NCBI GenBank assembly: GCA_900617975.1
Contig: UZAE01014287.1
Coordinates: 1 to 15,430, forward strand
Source: Rodentolepis nana
Taxonomy: Eukaryota > Platyhelminthes > Cestoda > Cyclophyllidea > Hymenolepididae
Direction: 5' to 3'
Length of the DNA stretch: 15,430 nucleotides
The notes beneath the pieces were generated by a model. The model ran no database searches. It was not told the DNA's origin and saw nothing but the letters and a program-made list of their open reading frames with translations. Positions 7,670 through 15,430 of the stretch are shown piece by piece. The first letter of the stretch is position 1. Each line of letters starts with the position of its first letter. The position numbers were made by a program, and so were the translations under genes.

Positions 7670-8957
7670 TTTCTGGTGTAGGATTTTTCTAAGATCGAAA
7701 CAAAAAATAGTTAAAACCGCCTCACAATGCCTTGAAACGAAAAAATGAAATTCGTTAAAATAAATATTTCAAATTTAGATGCAAATACTTCTTTCCAGAT
7801 TGACTGAGCGTCGTGATCAGGGAAATATAGTGGTGAAAGGATCATGGTTCATTGAATTTTGAGGTNCCGCGTTGTTACAAATTTTACCATTTAAAGAGTT
7901 TTGCATGGAACGAAACAAATGGTAATCCGAAGGCGCAAGGTCAGGGCTATATGGTGGGTGTGACAAAACATCACAACCCAGTTCCAATAATTTTTGCCGA
8001 GTATCCAAAGATGTGTGGTTGGGGGCCTTGCGTTATCATGATGGTAAACAACACCCTTCCGATGTGATAATGCCGGCCGCTTATCTTCAATTGCATCCTT
8101 CAGTTTTTCGAGTTCTTCAACATACACATTTGAATTTATCGTTTGGTTCTGCAGCATGAGTTTAAAATACAAAATTCCTTTGTGATCCCCCCACCAGACT
8201 GGCAGCATAATCTTTTTGGTGAATCTCTACTGCTTTTGATACTGTTTGGGCTGGTTGATCTTGCTTCACCCATGATCTCTTGCGAATAACATTGTTATAA
8301 ACTATCCACTTTTCGTCGCCAGTAACTAAGTTCTTCAGAAATGGATCATTCTCGTTGCGTTTCAGTAGCGGCGAATCACAGATGCTAATCCGTTGCGTCA
8401 AATGAATTTCATTTAACTGGTGAGGGATCCATAAATTAAGTTTCTTGACATAACCAAGGGTTTTTAATTTTTTTTCAATGCATGTATGCGACACATTGAG
8501 CTTCTCTGCAATATCTCGTGTTGTGCTGTGACGATTTGAATCGATAATGGCCTTGGTATGGGTTTCATCCACTTCGACTGGGCGGCCAGATCGTTCTGAA
8601 TTTTTCAGTAAAAAATCACCGGAACGAAATCTTTCAAACCAATTTCGACACTGCCTTTCTTTTAAGGCTTCATCTCCATATACGGCACATAACTTCTTTT
8701 GTGCTTGCGATGCGTTCTTGCCTTTTCGGAAGTAATACAATAAAATGTGCCGGAAGTGCATGTCCTGTTCTTTCATTTTTGAATTGGGATAAAAACAAAA
8801 CTAAAGAACTAAACAAAAAAATTTTTTATTAATTAACCTAGAAGCCCATACAGTAAGAAAAAATATAGGTTAGATGCTCTGGCTATGTTAACAAAACAAA
8901 AGAAAGTATAGAGTGAATCCGTCAACAAAAACGACAATGACTTAGTTGCCAACCCAA
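7670..8957 (-). mobile_element. Decayed mariner transposon (mellifera type)
   Basis: The right (5') end is sharp: on the minus strand it reads TTGGGTTGGCAACTAAGT from 8957, the inverted-repeat end I know from mellifera-subfamily mariners, next to a TA target at 8958-8959. The 181-bp leader to the transposase ATG is normal for the family. The left (3') end is degenerate: a TA at 7668-7669 or 7679-7680, the second followed by GGATTTTTCTAAG, is the best boundary. Either gives about 1.28 kb, the usual mariner length, but the outer 3' repeat is no longer recognisable. The element is inactive because the transposase is frameshifted. Confidence 0.85.
7755..8776 (-). pseudogene. Mariner transposase pseudogene
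   Basis: Starting at the ATG at 8776, the first 204 codons contain the N-terminal paired-type helix-turn-helix region (WFERFRSGD, ERSGRP), the RDIAEKLNVSH second helix-turn-helix, ISICDSPLLKRNENDPFL and TGDEKW with the first catalytic Asp (8317-8315). A frameshift near 8212-8218 moves the continuation MLPVWWGDHKGILYF and the second Asp (HHDNARP, 8037-8035) into another frame. A 5-bp insertion near 8025 moves YSPDLAPSDYHLF, with the third Asp (7927-7925), into a third frame. Removing that insertion gives exactly 34 residues between the second and third Asp, the mariner DD34D signature. After NSLNGK the frame shifts again near the unknown base at 7866. The C-terminal tail (resembling RWQK...NG.YF) ends at a TAA at 7757-7755. 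Full length would be about 340 residues. It works alone on its own ends and has no link to neighbouring genes. Confidence 0.92.
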
Positions 8958-10128
8958 TAGCAAAGATTTCTACTACAATTTCATCCAAAAATCAATGAAA
9001 AGGAAAACGGTTAGAGGATATAAATATTAGGCTTCCAAATTGAAAATCAAGAACCTTAATCTAAAAAATATCACAAATCACAGTGGACAGAGAAGAAAAC
9101 TCCTAAGAATGAATGGGATGATTGTTTTCCATTGCATACAATTAAAGTGATATCGAGTGGACTCTTCTACACTGGAGCAGCTTTAATAGGAAGACAAAGG
9201 AGAAAAGGAAATGGAAGCAAAGGAAGGAGTGAATTTAAAGATATCCAGGTAATCTTAAACTTGACCAACTGACCCTTTAAACCTTCATCTAGTTTGGGGC
9301 TTCGAAGTTTCAAATGGTAAAATCGAACAGAGGTTTTGATTATTAGGTATTAAGACGAAAACTTATAGGTAGATTTTTCAGCTAGACGAAGGTTGTTTAG
9401 TAGAGTCTAGCTGATAAAGCACTATGGTGTGATCCAAAAGCGAAGTTGAAAAGATTATGATTTACGCCAAGCAATGGCAAAGAAGTGGTATGAGATATCT
9501 CGGCAATCACCCTCCACCTAGAATGCGCGATATCAAATGTTAAAGCCTGTGCAATTGATAGAAACATCCAAGCAGCCGCTGCCAATTTCCATTCATGAGT
9601 ATGGTTGATGAGGAATGAAGCGGAATGGCCTCATTGTTGGCCACTTACAAAAATATGTAATGAGCCTCAAATTTACTCCAATTGGCACGATCGCCTCTTA
9701 AATTTGATAGGCAAGACAATAAATGTGGTAGAGGACTTTGATTGCGCCAACTAGTCATAAACGCTTAATTTGAAGAAGCTGAAGAAGTAATCATAAGCCA
9801 GAGGTGTAAATGCGCCTTAAACGATATCAACAAAGTGTTACATTTTAAGAGAGTCGCCTCTTCTGTGATCACTAAAGGCCAGGAGTTTTAATTTCAAAGC
9901 AGGGTGATTCTTGTGTGCTCTGACGAAAGAACGTGTGGCAAAATGAAAAGCGGCCTTCAATTCAGTTGGTTGTACGTTGGTTGAGGTCTAGATGTTAAAA
10001 ATGGAATGGAATAGCTGCATCAAATATCAACTCGCACAATAACGTCAGGCTAACTTAAGTACACCGTTTCTTCAATGGACACAAAGATTTTGGTGAGTGA
10101 AAGGTAATTGCAACAGTAGAAATGAAGA

Positions 10129-10280
10129 GGTGAGCGATGCACACCGGATCACCAAAAATACTCGGAGAAGTAGCCAATTGGCATAAAATGTTATCAATGG
10201 GTTTGCAACTGGAACATCGAAAATTGGTGGCTGCTTAGTGTGGGGGTGAGTGAATGAAGCACACCGTGATGTCTGAAAAA
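10129..10280 (+). repeat. Short imperfect direct repeat pair
   Basis: GGTGAGCGATGCACACCGGATCACC (shown in part; from 10129) and GGTGAGTGAATGAAGCACACCGTGATG (from 10245) share GGTGAG.GA, GCACACCG.GAT and an A-rich tail. They are 116 bp apart and about 30 bp each. A third GGTGAGTGAAAGG stands at 10092. No function is evident. Confidence 0.4.
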
Positions 10281-10952
10281 TGCAAGTAATGTCATAAATA
10301 TACGAGTCAGCAATCAAGAAAAGGTGAATATGGTTGTCCCTCAGAGTCAAATCAAATTTTTGAAGATAATGAATTACGAAATAAAAAAATTTGCAGTCCA
10401 GACCAGGAGGTTGCTGTGTCAGGAAGAAGTTAACCCAATTTTCACAAACTTGCATAGAAAATATTTGAGCAGCTTGACATGGGGAAATTTAGGTTTTCTA
10501 CAAGTTGAGAGGAAAGGGTTTGGGCAGAGCTCATGGGGCGTACTTAGAACTATGTAGAACAGATTTGACAAAGTGTCATAAATTTCGAAAGTGTTGCCAT
10601 CCTGTGCTTCCTTTGAAGGTGGGTTGGAGTTTAATTTATCTGCCAACGTGAAATTGGTAACCCTTGTAGTCAAGCATTGCACTAGGATTTAAGCTTTTAA
10701 ATAATTCAAACCTCCTATTGGAAGAGGCTATTTACAGAGGACCAATTGCACATTATTTCAATTTGTGATTCCCTTGGATTATTTTCCGGACACCTCCAAA
10801 TGTAAAACACGATAATAAAAGAAATCATCAAAGTCGGCGTCTTTTTTCTTTTGAACTAACTGGAACACTTATTTTTAAATTATAGTTTAGCCTTGTCATT
10901 TTTAAGAAACAATGAATGGTCAGATAGCGTTGAGTAATGACTGATTCTTCCA

Positions 10953-10970
10953 CAAATTTTGAAAAATTTG
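10953..10970. repeat. 8-bp hairpin CAAATTTT/AAAATTTG
   Basis: Perfect 8-bp arms with a 2-nt spacer. AT-rich, so it may be chance. Confidence 0.5.
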
Positions 10971-11311
10971 CATACATTTTAATTTTTGCAATGGAAAAGG
11001 TAAGCAGACCATGATGAGAAGTTATGCCATAATAATTAAATATTCTATCGATTTGAAATTATTGCAATTTTATTCACATCAAATGGTGAGTGTGTGTCAA
11101 TAGAACTGAAGGTTTTGTTTCTGCCAATCAAAATCGTTTGAACTTATTTGAGTGGGTTCATTAGATAACATACAATCTTTGAATATGTGTGCTCATTTTA
11201 AAGTTTCTCAGTCTTATATTCACCATGAGATGCCGTTCAATTGATCGTGTCAAGTTAATTTACTGTATATTCAATTTTTGTGGTGTTTTTGTAAGCCTCG
11301 AATTTGCCTAA

Positions 11312-11744
11312 ATGTCTTCAACTAATCTTCTTAAGGCTTATGGAATAGGGTGGTGCGGTTTTGGAGGACATGAACTATCAAAGGCGAAGTCTGATTTAAC
11401 CAAAATTATTTTTGCCATATGCATAATTATACATGGAGGTTTTGCTATCCTCTTCTCTTTGATCGGTTTCTTTGCACTGCTACCGAAGCCTAAATCCCGC
11501 TTCTACATTGTAAGAATTTCATGTGCTCATGCTTACACCATTTTAGTTCACAATATATGCGATCGTGCTCTTCCTCGTGGATTTCGGCGTGAGCATTTAC
11601 GAATTCACGTATCACTACAAATCGATGGGTTTTACTTTACTTTTTACAAGTTCCCTTAAGGTTCCGGCAATTGTAACTGGAGTACAATTAATCCGCCGTA
11701 AAAGGGAAAGCGACGGTAAGGAATGCAAAACGTTGGAAAAATAA
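11312..11744 (+). CDS. Small membrane protein of unknown function, 2 exons with a 37-nt intron
   Basis: Exon 1 is 11312-11509 (66 codons) and exon 2 is 11547-11744 (65 codons plus TAA). The intron 11510-11546 has donor ATT|GTAAGA, acceptor TTTTAG and phase 0. Read through unspliced, the frame turns into an unrelated tail and stops at 11659; spliced, it becomes one coherent 131-residue protein. The start is fixed by an in-frame TAA directly before the ATG. Residues 1-30 are polar with GIGWCGFGGH. Hydrophobic segments lie at about 31-57, 64-84 and 94-115. The C-terminus is basic and polar (RRKRESD), as in a protein with a cytoplasmic tail. An AATAAA follows at 11846-11851. I do not recognise the family; small insect-type multi-spanning membrane proteins are one possibility. 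An alternative third exon (donor CG|GTAAGG at 11715, acceptor TTTCAG ending at 11839) would replace the last eight or so residues. Confidence 0.75.
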
Positions 11745-11845
11745 TCGGAAATTGTAAACCTTCTTATCCATCACTGTCTATTTTTCCCTTGTTATTGCTT
11801 CTTAAAGACAGTAACTTTTAATTTAAATGATATTTCAGTTGGAAA

Positions 11846-11851
11846 AATAAA
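11846..11851 (+). promoter_or_regulatory. Polyadenylation signal AATAAA of the membrane-protein gene
   Basis: This is the first AATAAA after the stop codon, about 100 nt downstream. The spacing is typical, but it sits in AT-rich sequence where chance matches are common. Confidence 0.45.
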
Positions 11852-13113
11852 TACGATTCTTACCATAATGCCTTTTCACTTGCAACGCAAAATCAAACTA
11901 ACATGTTTCAGGACATTAGATGGTGCCTAAACAATTGAATTTATGAAAAATATGGAAGAGGTCAGGCAGTATGTTTGGCTGCTATTTGACTTGTGAGAAT
12001 AAAGCAAGATGTTTATTTAAATAAATTCTTCTTTTATCATGAATGTTTAATTAAATTTAGCTTTCATGTTCAAGAGAATAAGTGAATTGAATTGGAGAGT
12101 TTGTAGTTTATTAAAATTGACAATTTTGTTATTTTTTTAGAGCATAAAATTAAGATAATTCACCAATAAAATATATTTTTTATTCTTATGCCCATGACGT
12201 CAAATCCATTACATAATGGAGATTTTATAGTGACTAATGTCACAAAAGTGTACGAATTTAAACCCGTGCTTTCAATATTGGTAAAGTGAAAACAAAACAT
12301 TGTGTTTTGGAGTTATTATTGTTTTAGGGTATGTGACTATATGGCACAGTATGGTTGTTTAAAAATGGGTCATTCAGAGGGGAGCAAATGGCGGCACGAC
12401 GTCAAAAGACTTTTGAGCTGAAATTAACAGTCTGGAATGAATTGAATATTTCAGCTGATTGTTGGACTATTTCTAAAGCTCTTTCAGCCTTCAACAGATG
12501 TTCTAATCTACTCTAATGCTAACAGCGATAAGCGCACGGTAGATATCGACCTACATTGAGGAGACATTTTTTGCATTGTAGTTCATTAATTTTTCTTTAT
12601 GCATATCACTTTCTGATAAACTAGCTCAACCATGCTATATTATAAGTCTAAATAAAAACTAGATCACATGTAATTACGAACGAGGTGAAGCGGTTTGACA
12701 TTGACCTCAAAACACTCTTGGCATAATTTAACCATATGAAATACTATTAAGTGAAATAGAGTTGGAGTATATATACTAATAAAATACTGTTAAGGTCACT
12801 TTGTTACGTCCTCACAAATTACATCCCACGACAGTTGGCTAATTATTCTTTTTGTGTTTCATCGACCAACAGGTAAAAAATCTATTTCGTTGCACCTTCT
12901 TAAATTCTTTTGATTGAAGAAAATAAACATTCAAAGAAACCAACAATCCTATCTCTATAATTACAGAAAGTGATACAGTTAATCGGATTTTCATACGAAA
13001 TCCCAATTCCATGTACCTTTTCTTTCAGCGATGGAGACAAGAAATGACTCTAAGTAATGTTCAAATGCTTGAAGTTTTAAAATAACAGTAATAATGAGAA
13101 AACTAAAAATTTA
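11852..13113. other. Gene-poor stretch
   Basis: Mostly AT-rich with no recognisable gene. The one local feature is a richer-GC patch around 12370-12560 holding a short ATG frame, listed separately. A small palindrome CCATTA-CA-TAATGG lies near 12207. Confidence 0.5.
12388..12516 (+). CDS. Short hypothetical frame, doubtful
   Basis: A 42-codon frame from ATG to TAA that begins MAARRQKTFELKLTVWNEL, with a basic start and mixed amphipathic content. It lies in a patch that is less AT-rich than its surroundings and contains CpG-bearing codons (GCG, CGA, CGT), unlike nearby random frames. It could be a first exon or a remnant of a DNA-binding or transposase-like N-terminus, but I see no domain and no confident donor. 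It could equally be chance. Confidence 0.15.
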   Translation: MAARRQKTFELKLTVWNELNISADCWTISKALSAFNRCSNLL

Positions 13114-13123
13114 GATTTAACAT
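13114..13123. repeat. Target-site duplication, left (SINE-like element 2)
   Basis: GATTTAACAT lies next to the tail of the element and is repeated at 13453-13462 beyond its head. Confidence 0.85.
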
Positions 13124-13452
13124 TTATTTATTTATTTCAAATGGCGGGCGTTATGATAGCTATCATTAGCCATTTAGCTGACTTCGGGCTTCACAGAAGA
13201 AAGGTTCATCAAAGTAGCAGAAAGTCGAGGGGTGGGGAACAGAAGAGCGATTCACAGATGTAAAAGAGGTAGACAGACACAAAGGTAGAGAAAAAGGTAA
13301 AATGAGTACCGTGGAAGGGGTCGAATATGACAAGCAGTCGAGCCATGGCAGTTTGAAGTGAGAAGTCAACTGCCGGTTAATAGACTTTTTTGCCGTATGG
13401 GTATACTTCGCCCAGGGTGCACCACGTGGAGGTAAGTCTATCGCACACCCCG
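13124..13452 (-). mobile_element. SINE-like retroposon, copy 2
   Basis: A 329-bp copy of the element at 3232-3586, in minus orientation and flanked by a perfect 10-bp target duplication. On the minus strand it begins CGGGGTGTGCGATAGACTTACC, has a single head unit instead of two, the same pyrimidine-rich middle and the same GAAGYCYGAAGTCA...GCC.GCCATTTGA segment, and ends in TAAATAAATAAAT. The hairpin arms are present (ATAGACTT at 13441-13434 and AAGTCTAT at 13387-13380, minus strand). Similarity to copy 1 is about 75-80% by eye, so both are old or belong to different subfamilies. A 98-codon minus frame (13462-13166) spans much of it and is homologous in frame to one in copy 1. Confidence 0.82.
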
Positions 13453-13462
13453 GATTTAACAT
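13453..13462. repeat. Target-site duplication, right (SINE-like element 2)
   Basis: GATTTAACAT, identical to 13114-13123, directly beyond the 5' head of the element. Confidence 0.85.
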
Positions 13463-15247
13463 AGATTTTCAAATTGTGGTGCCAAACGGAGACTAAATTG
13501 GCCCTAGAAGCCAACAAAACTCCGAATTTGTCGAAGACACAAAATTTCAAACTCTGACATAGTTAAAGTTGGAAACAAATNCGCCTCCTCTCCCAACGTG
13601 CTCCTTTTATCACGTTTACAGATAGCGGTATAGAATGAGCAAGGCATATGCATACAAAACGACCAAAAGAGTTTAATAAAATCAATAAGTAGCAAAGATT
13701 GAAGAAATAGGACAGCAATGATTGAAACAAGCATGAGATTGTGCCTTTTTTCCTCGTAGTAATTACTTAACATTAAATCGAAATAGCATATGGATATGTC
13801 ATCCATGCAAACCCATTAAGTTGAAATCATCATTGAAACATGTGAATACGCTGAAGTATAGCAGTTCAACACTATGCTACTTAATTATAAATCAGTAGTT
13901 ATTATGTTACGAATACGTTTGGGAAGCAGCAAACTAACAGACACATACGACGTAATTTTATCAGGAATTATTTTGTCACAGAGCATGGATATCATTCAAT
14001 ATGTAATAAGAACTATTCCTTCAAGAATAACTATTGATACCTCTTGACGATCGCGCGGTCTTAAGTTGTGACTACGACATTCCATAAAAGAGCCAATTAT
14101 TGAAGAATTTCAATTTACTATGAGTAAGATTATCAATTGGATAATTCCATTTTGCTCTAGTTTTTCAATAAATTTATTAATATACCCTTCGCATTTATCC
14201 TATGAACGCCTCCCTTCACTCAAGCTTAGATTTCGAATTCGAGCTTACGTTTTGAACTCAAGCTAAATCTAAATTAAACCTCTTTCTTGACAATAATTGT
14301 GACTGTGGTTTGTGTTTTTGTATCTAGAAGGTAAGAAATAATGGCGAACTGACGTTTGTCAAATTGAATAACCGTGTGCGACAACTTGTATTCGCCATAT
14401 CTGCATAATTATTCTCCATGAGAGCTGCCGATGATGCACCACTGATATCATAAACTAAGTTTTTAACCAACATTCTTGATATATCATCTTAGGAATTCTA
14501 GCAAATCTAACTAAATGATCTATAATTGTGCTTTCTTAATTATTTTTTGTTGACTTTTCAATTATTAGCGATCAACTAGTAATCATCGGTAAAAATCACC
14601 AGGTTTCTAAAGAAGGCAAAATTGCCAAAAATTTCCCATTTTCAATGCTTTGCATAAACGAATCCCTGCATGTAATTTATTTTAGATAAGCATCTTAGGA
14701 GAAAGGTTTTTGATGTATGTTATGTATATGGTTAGTACCTCATAGTTTAAACATGGTATTGATTTTGCTAACAAAGTCAGCACTCGCCTCCGGCAACATC
14801 ATCAGAAGATTGCATTCTCAGTGTCTTTAATATCAAATGGGTAAGCTAAAAATGAAAGTAACAGGGAAGAAGAATTAAAAAGTGTTTAAAGGGGTCTTTT
14901 CCCAGAATTCGTTTTCCGAGTTTTGCGTTTCCTGTTTACCGTCTTTCTATATTCATTCATTTTGTTATAGACAGACAGAGAGACAAACCAAACAACATTT
15001 TATACAGCAGACTGTTAGTCAAGATGTCGCTGAAAGCCGTGAAAGTAGCTCAGCGTAGAAACTGATGTTGTAACTGGCCAGTGAAGGGGTTGTAATAAAA
15101 CGCATTTGCGGGCAATTCGAAAGAATGTAATTTACTGCTCATTTTTTATTCAAACTATTGGAAATTTTTATGTTATTTGACTATTATAAATTTTAATGCC
15201 ATAAAATGCAGGAAGTAAACTTGGCCACTGGACAGACAAGGTTCAAC
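13463..15247. other. Gene-poor stretch
   Basis: No gene is supported. A minus frame at 13806-13504 (100 codons, one unknown base at 13581) has one hydrophobic stretch but no recognised family. At 14300-14420 there is a weak resemblance to the start of the 11312 gene (see findings). Near 14220-14275, CTCAAGCTTAGATTT and CTCAAGCTAAATCTA form an imperfect direct repeat around the palindrome CGAATTCG. Confidence 0.45.
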
Positions 15248-15412
15248 TCAATGCAGAGAAGGTCGAAAGAAATGTAAGCAAAAAAATGTCTCTTTACGTC
15301 TCTTCGAATGAATTATAACTTCACAGTTCCAACTCTTCTGGGCGTTGTGTTCACCTACTCAACCAACAATGGAAGTGATTTCAAGGGCCTATGTGCTACT
15401 CTCATCCTCAAT
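15248..15412 (+). repeat. Diverged duplicate segment, copy C'
   Basis: This aligns with 2575-2750 in the same orientation (GAGAAGGT, AAATGT, GTCTCTTT, TTCACAGTTCCAACTCTT, ACCAACAATGG, ATCCTC). It may continue beyond the window end. A frame is open from 15278 to the window edge (51 codons, hydrophobic), but the other copy breaks it, so coding is not supported. Confidence 0.65.
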
Positions 15413-15430
15413 TTTATTCCCTCACTTCCC

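Larger units (their letters stand above)
8960..11311. other. Long gene-free stretch with possible decayed coding traces
   Basis: No gene can be supported in these 2.35 kb. From about 9390 to 10010 the composition is less AT-rich and the minus strand shows several medium-length stop-free pieces (for example about 49 codons between a TAG and a TAA near 9980-9830, and 62 codons at 9585-9397), as in an eroded coding region. A minus frame at 10455-10072 (127 codons) has no recognised domain. A short hairpin (CAAATTTT/AAAATTTG) lies at 10953-10970. Confidence 0.45.

Noticed and set aside
10072..10455. 127-codon minus frame
   Set aside because: Longest unassigned frame, but with no recognisable domain or splice context, and it contains the short direct repeats at 10129 and 10245. 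Plausibly chance.
11510..11659. Unspliced continuation of the 11312 frame to a 115-residue product
   Set aside because: After the GTAAGA donor the unspliced frame loses its hydrophobic pattern, while the spliced frame keeps it to a stop at 11744.
13395..13452. Spliced-leader RNA gene suggested by GGAG|GTAAGT
   Set aside because: No Sm-site or downstream stem structure follows the donor before the element ends, and the sequence belongs to a dispersed retroposon.
13166..13462. 98-codon minus frame and the similar 73-80-codon plus frames at 3258-3519
   Set aside because: They lie in the SINE-like element and start partly in flanking sequence. Shared frames are expected from shared DNA, and there is no sign of protein-level constraint that can be judged from two copies.
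13504..13806. 100-codon minus frame with one hydrophobic stretch
   Set aside because: No family similarity seen, one unknown base inside, and AT-rich DNA readily gives hydrophobic chance frames.
15241..15251. GGTTCAACTCA as a tRNA/pol III B box
   Set aside because: It does not match the B-box end (CC), and no A box or cloverleaf can be drawn around it.
15278..15430. 51-codon plus frame open to the window edge
   Set aside because: The homologous segment at 2575-2750 has a frameshift and stop, and no start or splice acceptor is convincing. It needs sequence beyond the edge.
1..15430. CRISPR arrays, rRNA, tRNA genes, bacterial operons
   Set aside because: No regularly spaced repeats, rRNA cores, cloverleafs or dense gene strings were seen on either strand.

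Overview
The window looks like AT-rich nuclear DNA of an invertebrate animal. The best-supported genes are split by spliceosomal introns with GT..AG borders. It carries a mellifera-type mariner, two copies of a retrovirus-like LTR and two copies of a SINE-like retroposon. There are no bacterial-style operons or ribosome binding sites. A single-domain secreted Kunitz inhibitor and a mellifera-type mariner fit an arthropod best, but another invertebrate lineage cannot be excluded from sequence alone. Unknown bases stand at 7866 and 13581.

Two probable genes were found by joining exons by eye. On the minus strand (5034-4597) is a two-exon, 79-residue secreted Kunitz/BPTI-type serine-protease inhibitor with signal peptide, TATA box and the canonical six-cysteine spacing. 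On the plus strand (11312-11744) is a two-exon, 131-residue protein with about three membrane segments, a 37-nt intron and no family that I recognise. No functional link between the two is visible.

Most remaining recognisable sequence is repeats. 1-337: an LTR copy in minus orientation, cut by the window edge. 1330-1920 and 6612-7560: two diverged copies of a non-coding segment; the second is interrupted by a solo LTR (7131-7472) with a target duplication, and the first copy shows the empty site. 2575-2750 and 15248-15412: a second diverged duplicate pair. 3232-3586 (plus) and 13124-13452 (minus): two copies of a roughly 330-bp SINE-like retroposon, each with its own target-site duplication, a TAAA-type tail, a conserved hairpin and a perfect 5' splice-site sequence on the antisense strand. 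About 7670-8957: a decayed mariner on the minus strand, whose three catalytic aspartates now lie in three different reading frames.

The long stretches between these (338-1329, 3600-4596, 5088-6611, 8960-11311, 11852-13113, 13463-15247) contain no gene I can support. They hold simple repeats, a few hairpins and some weak traces of decayed coding sequence.
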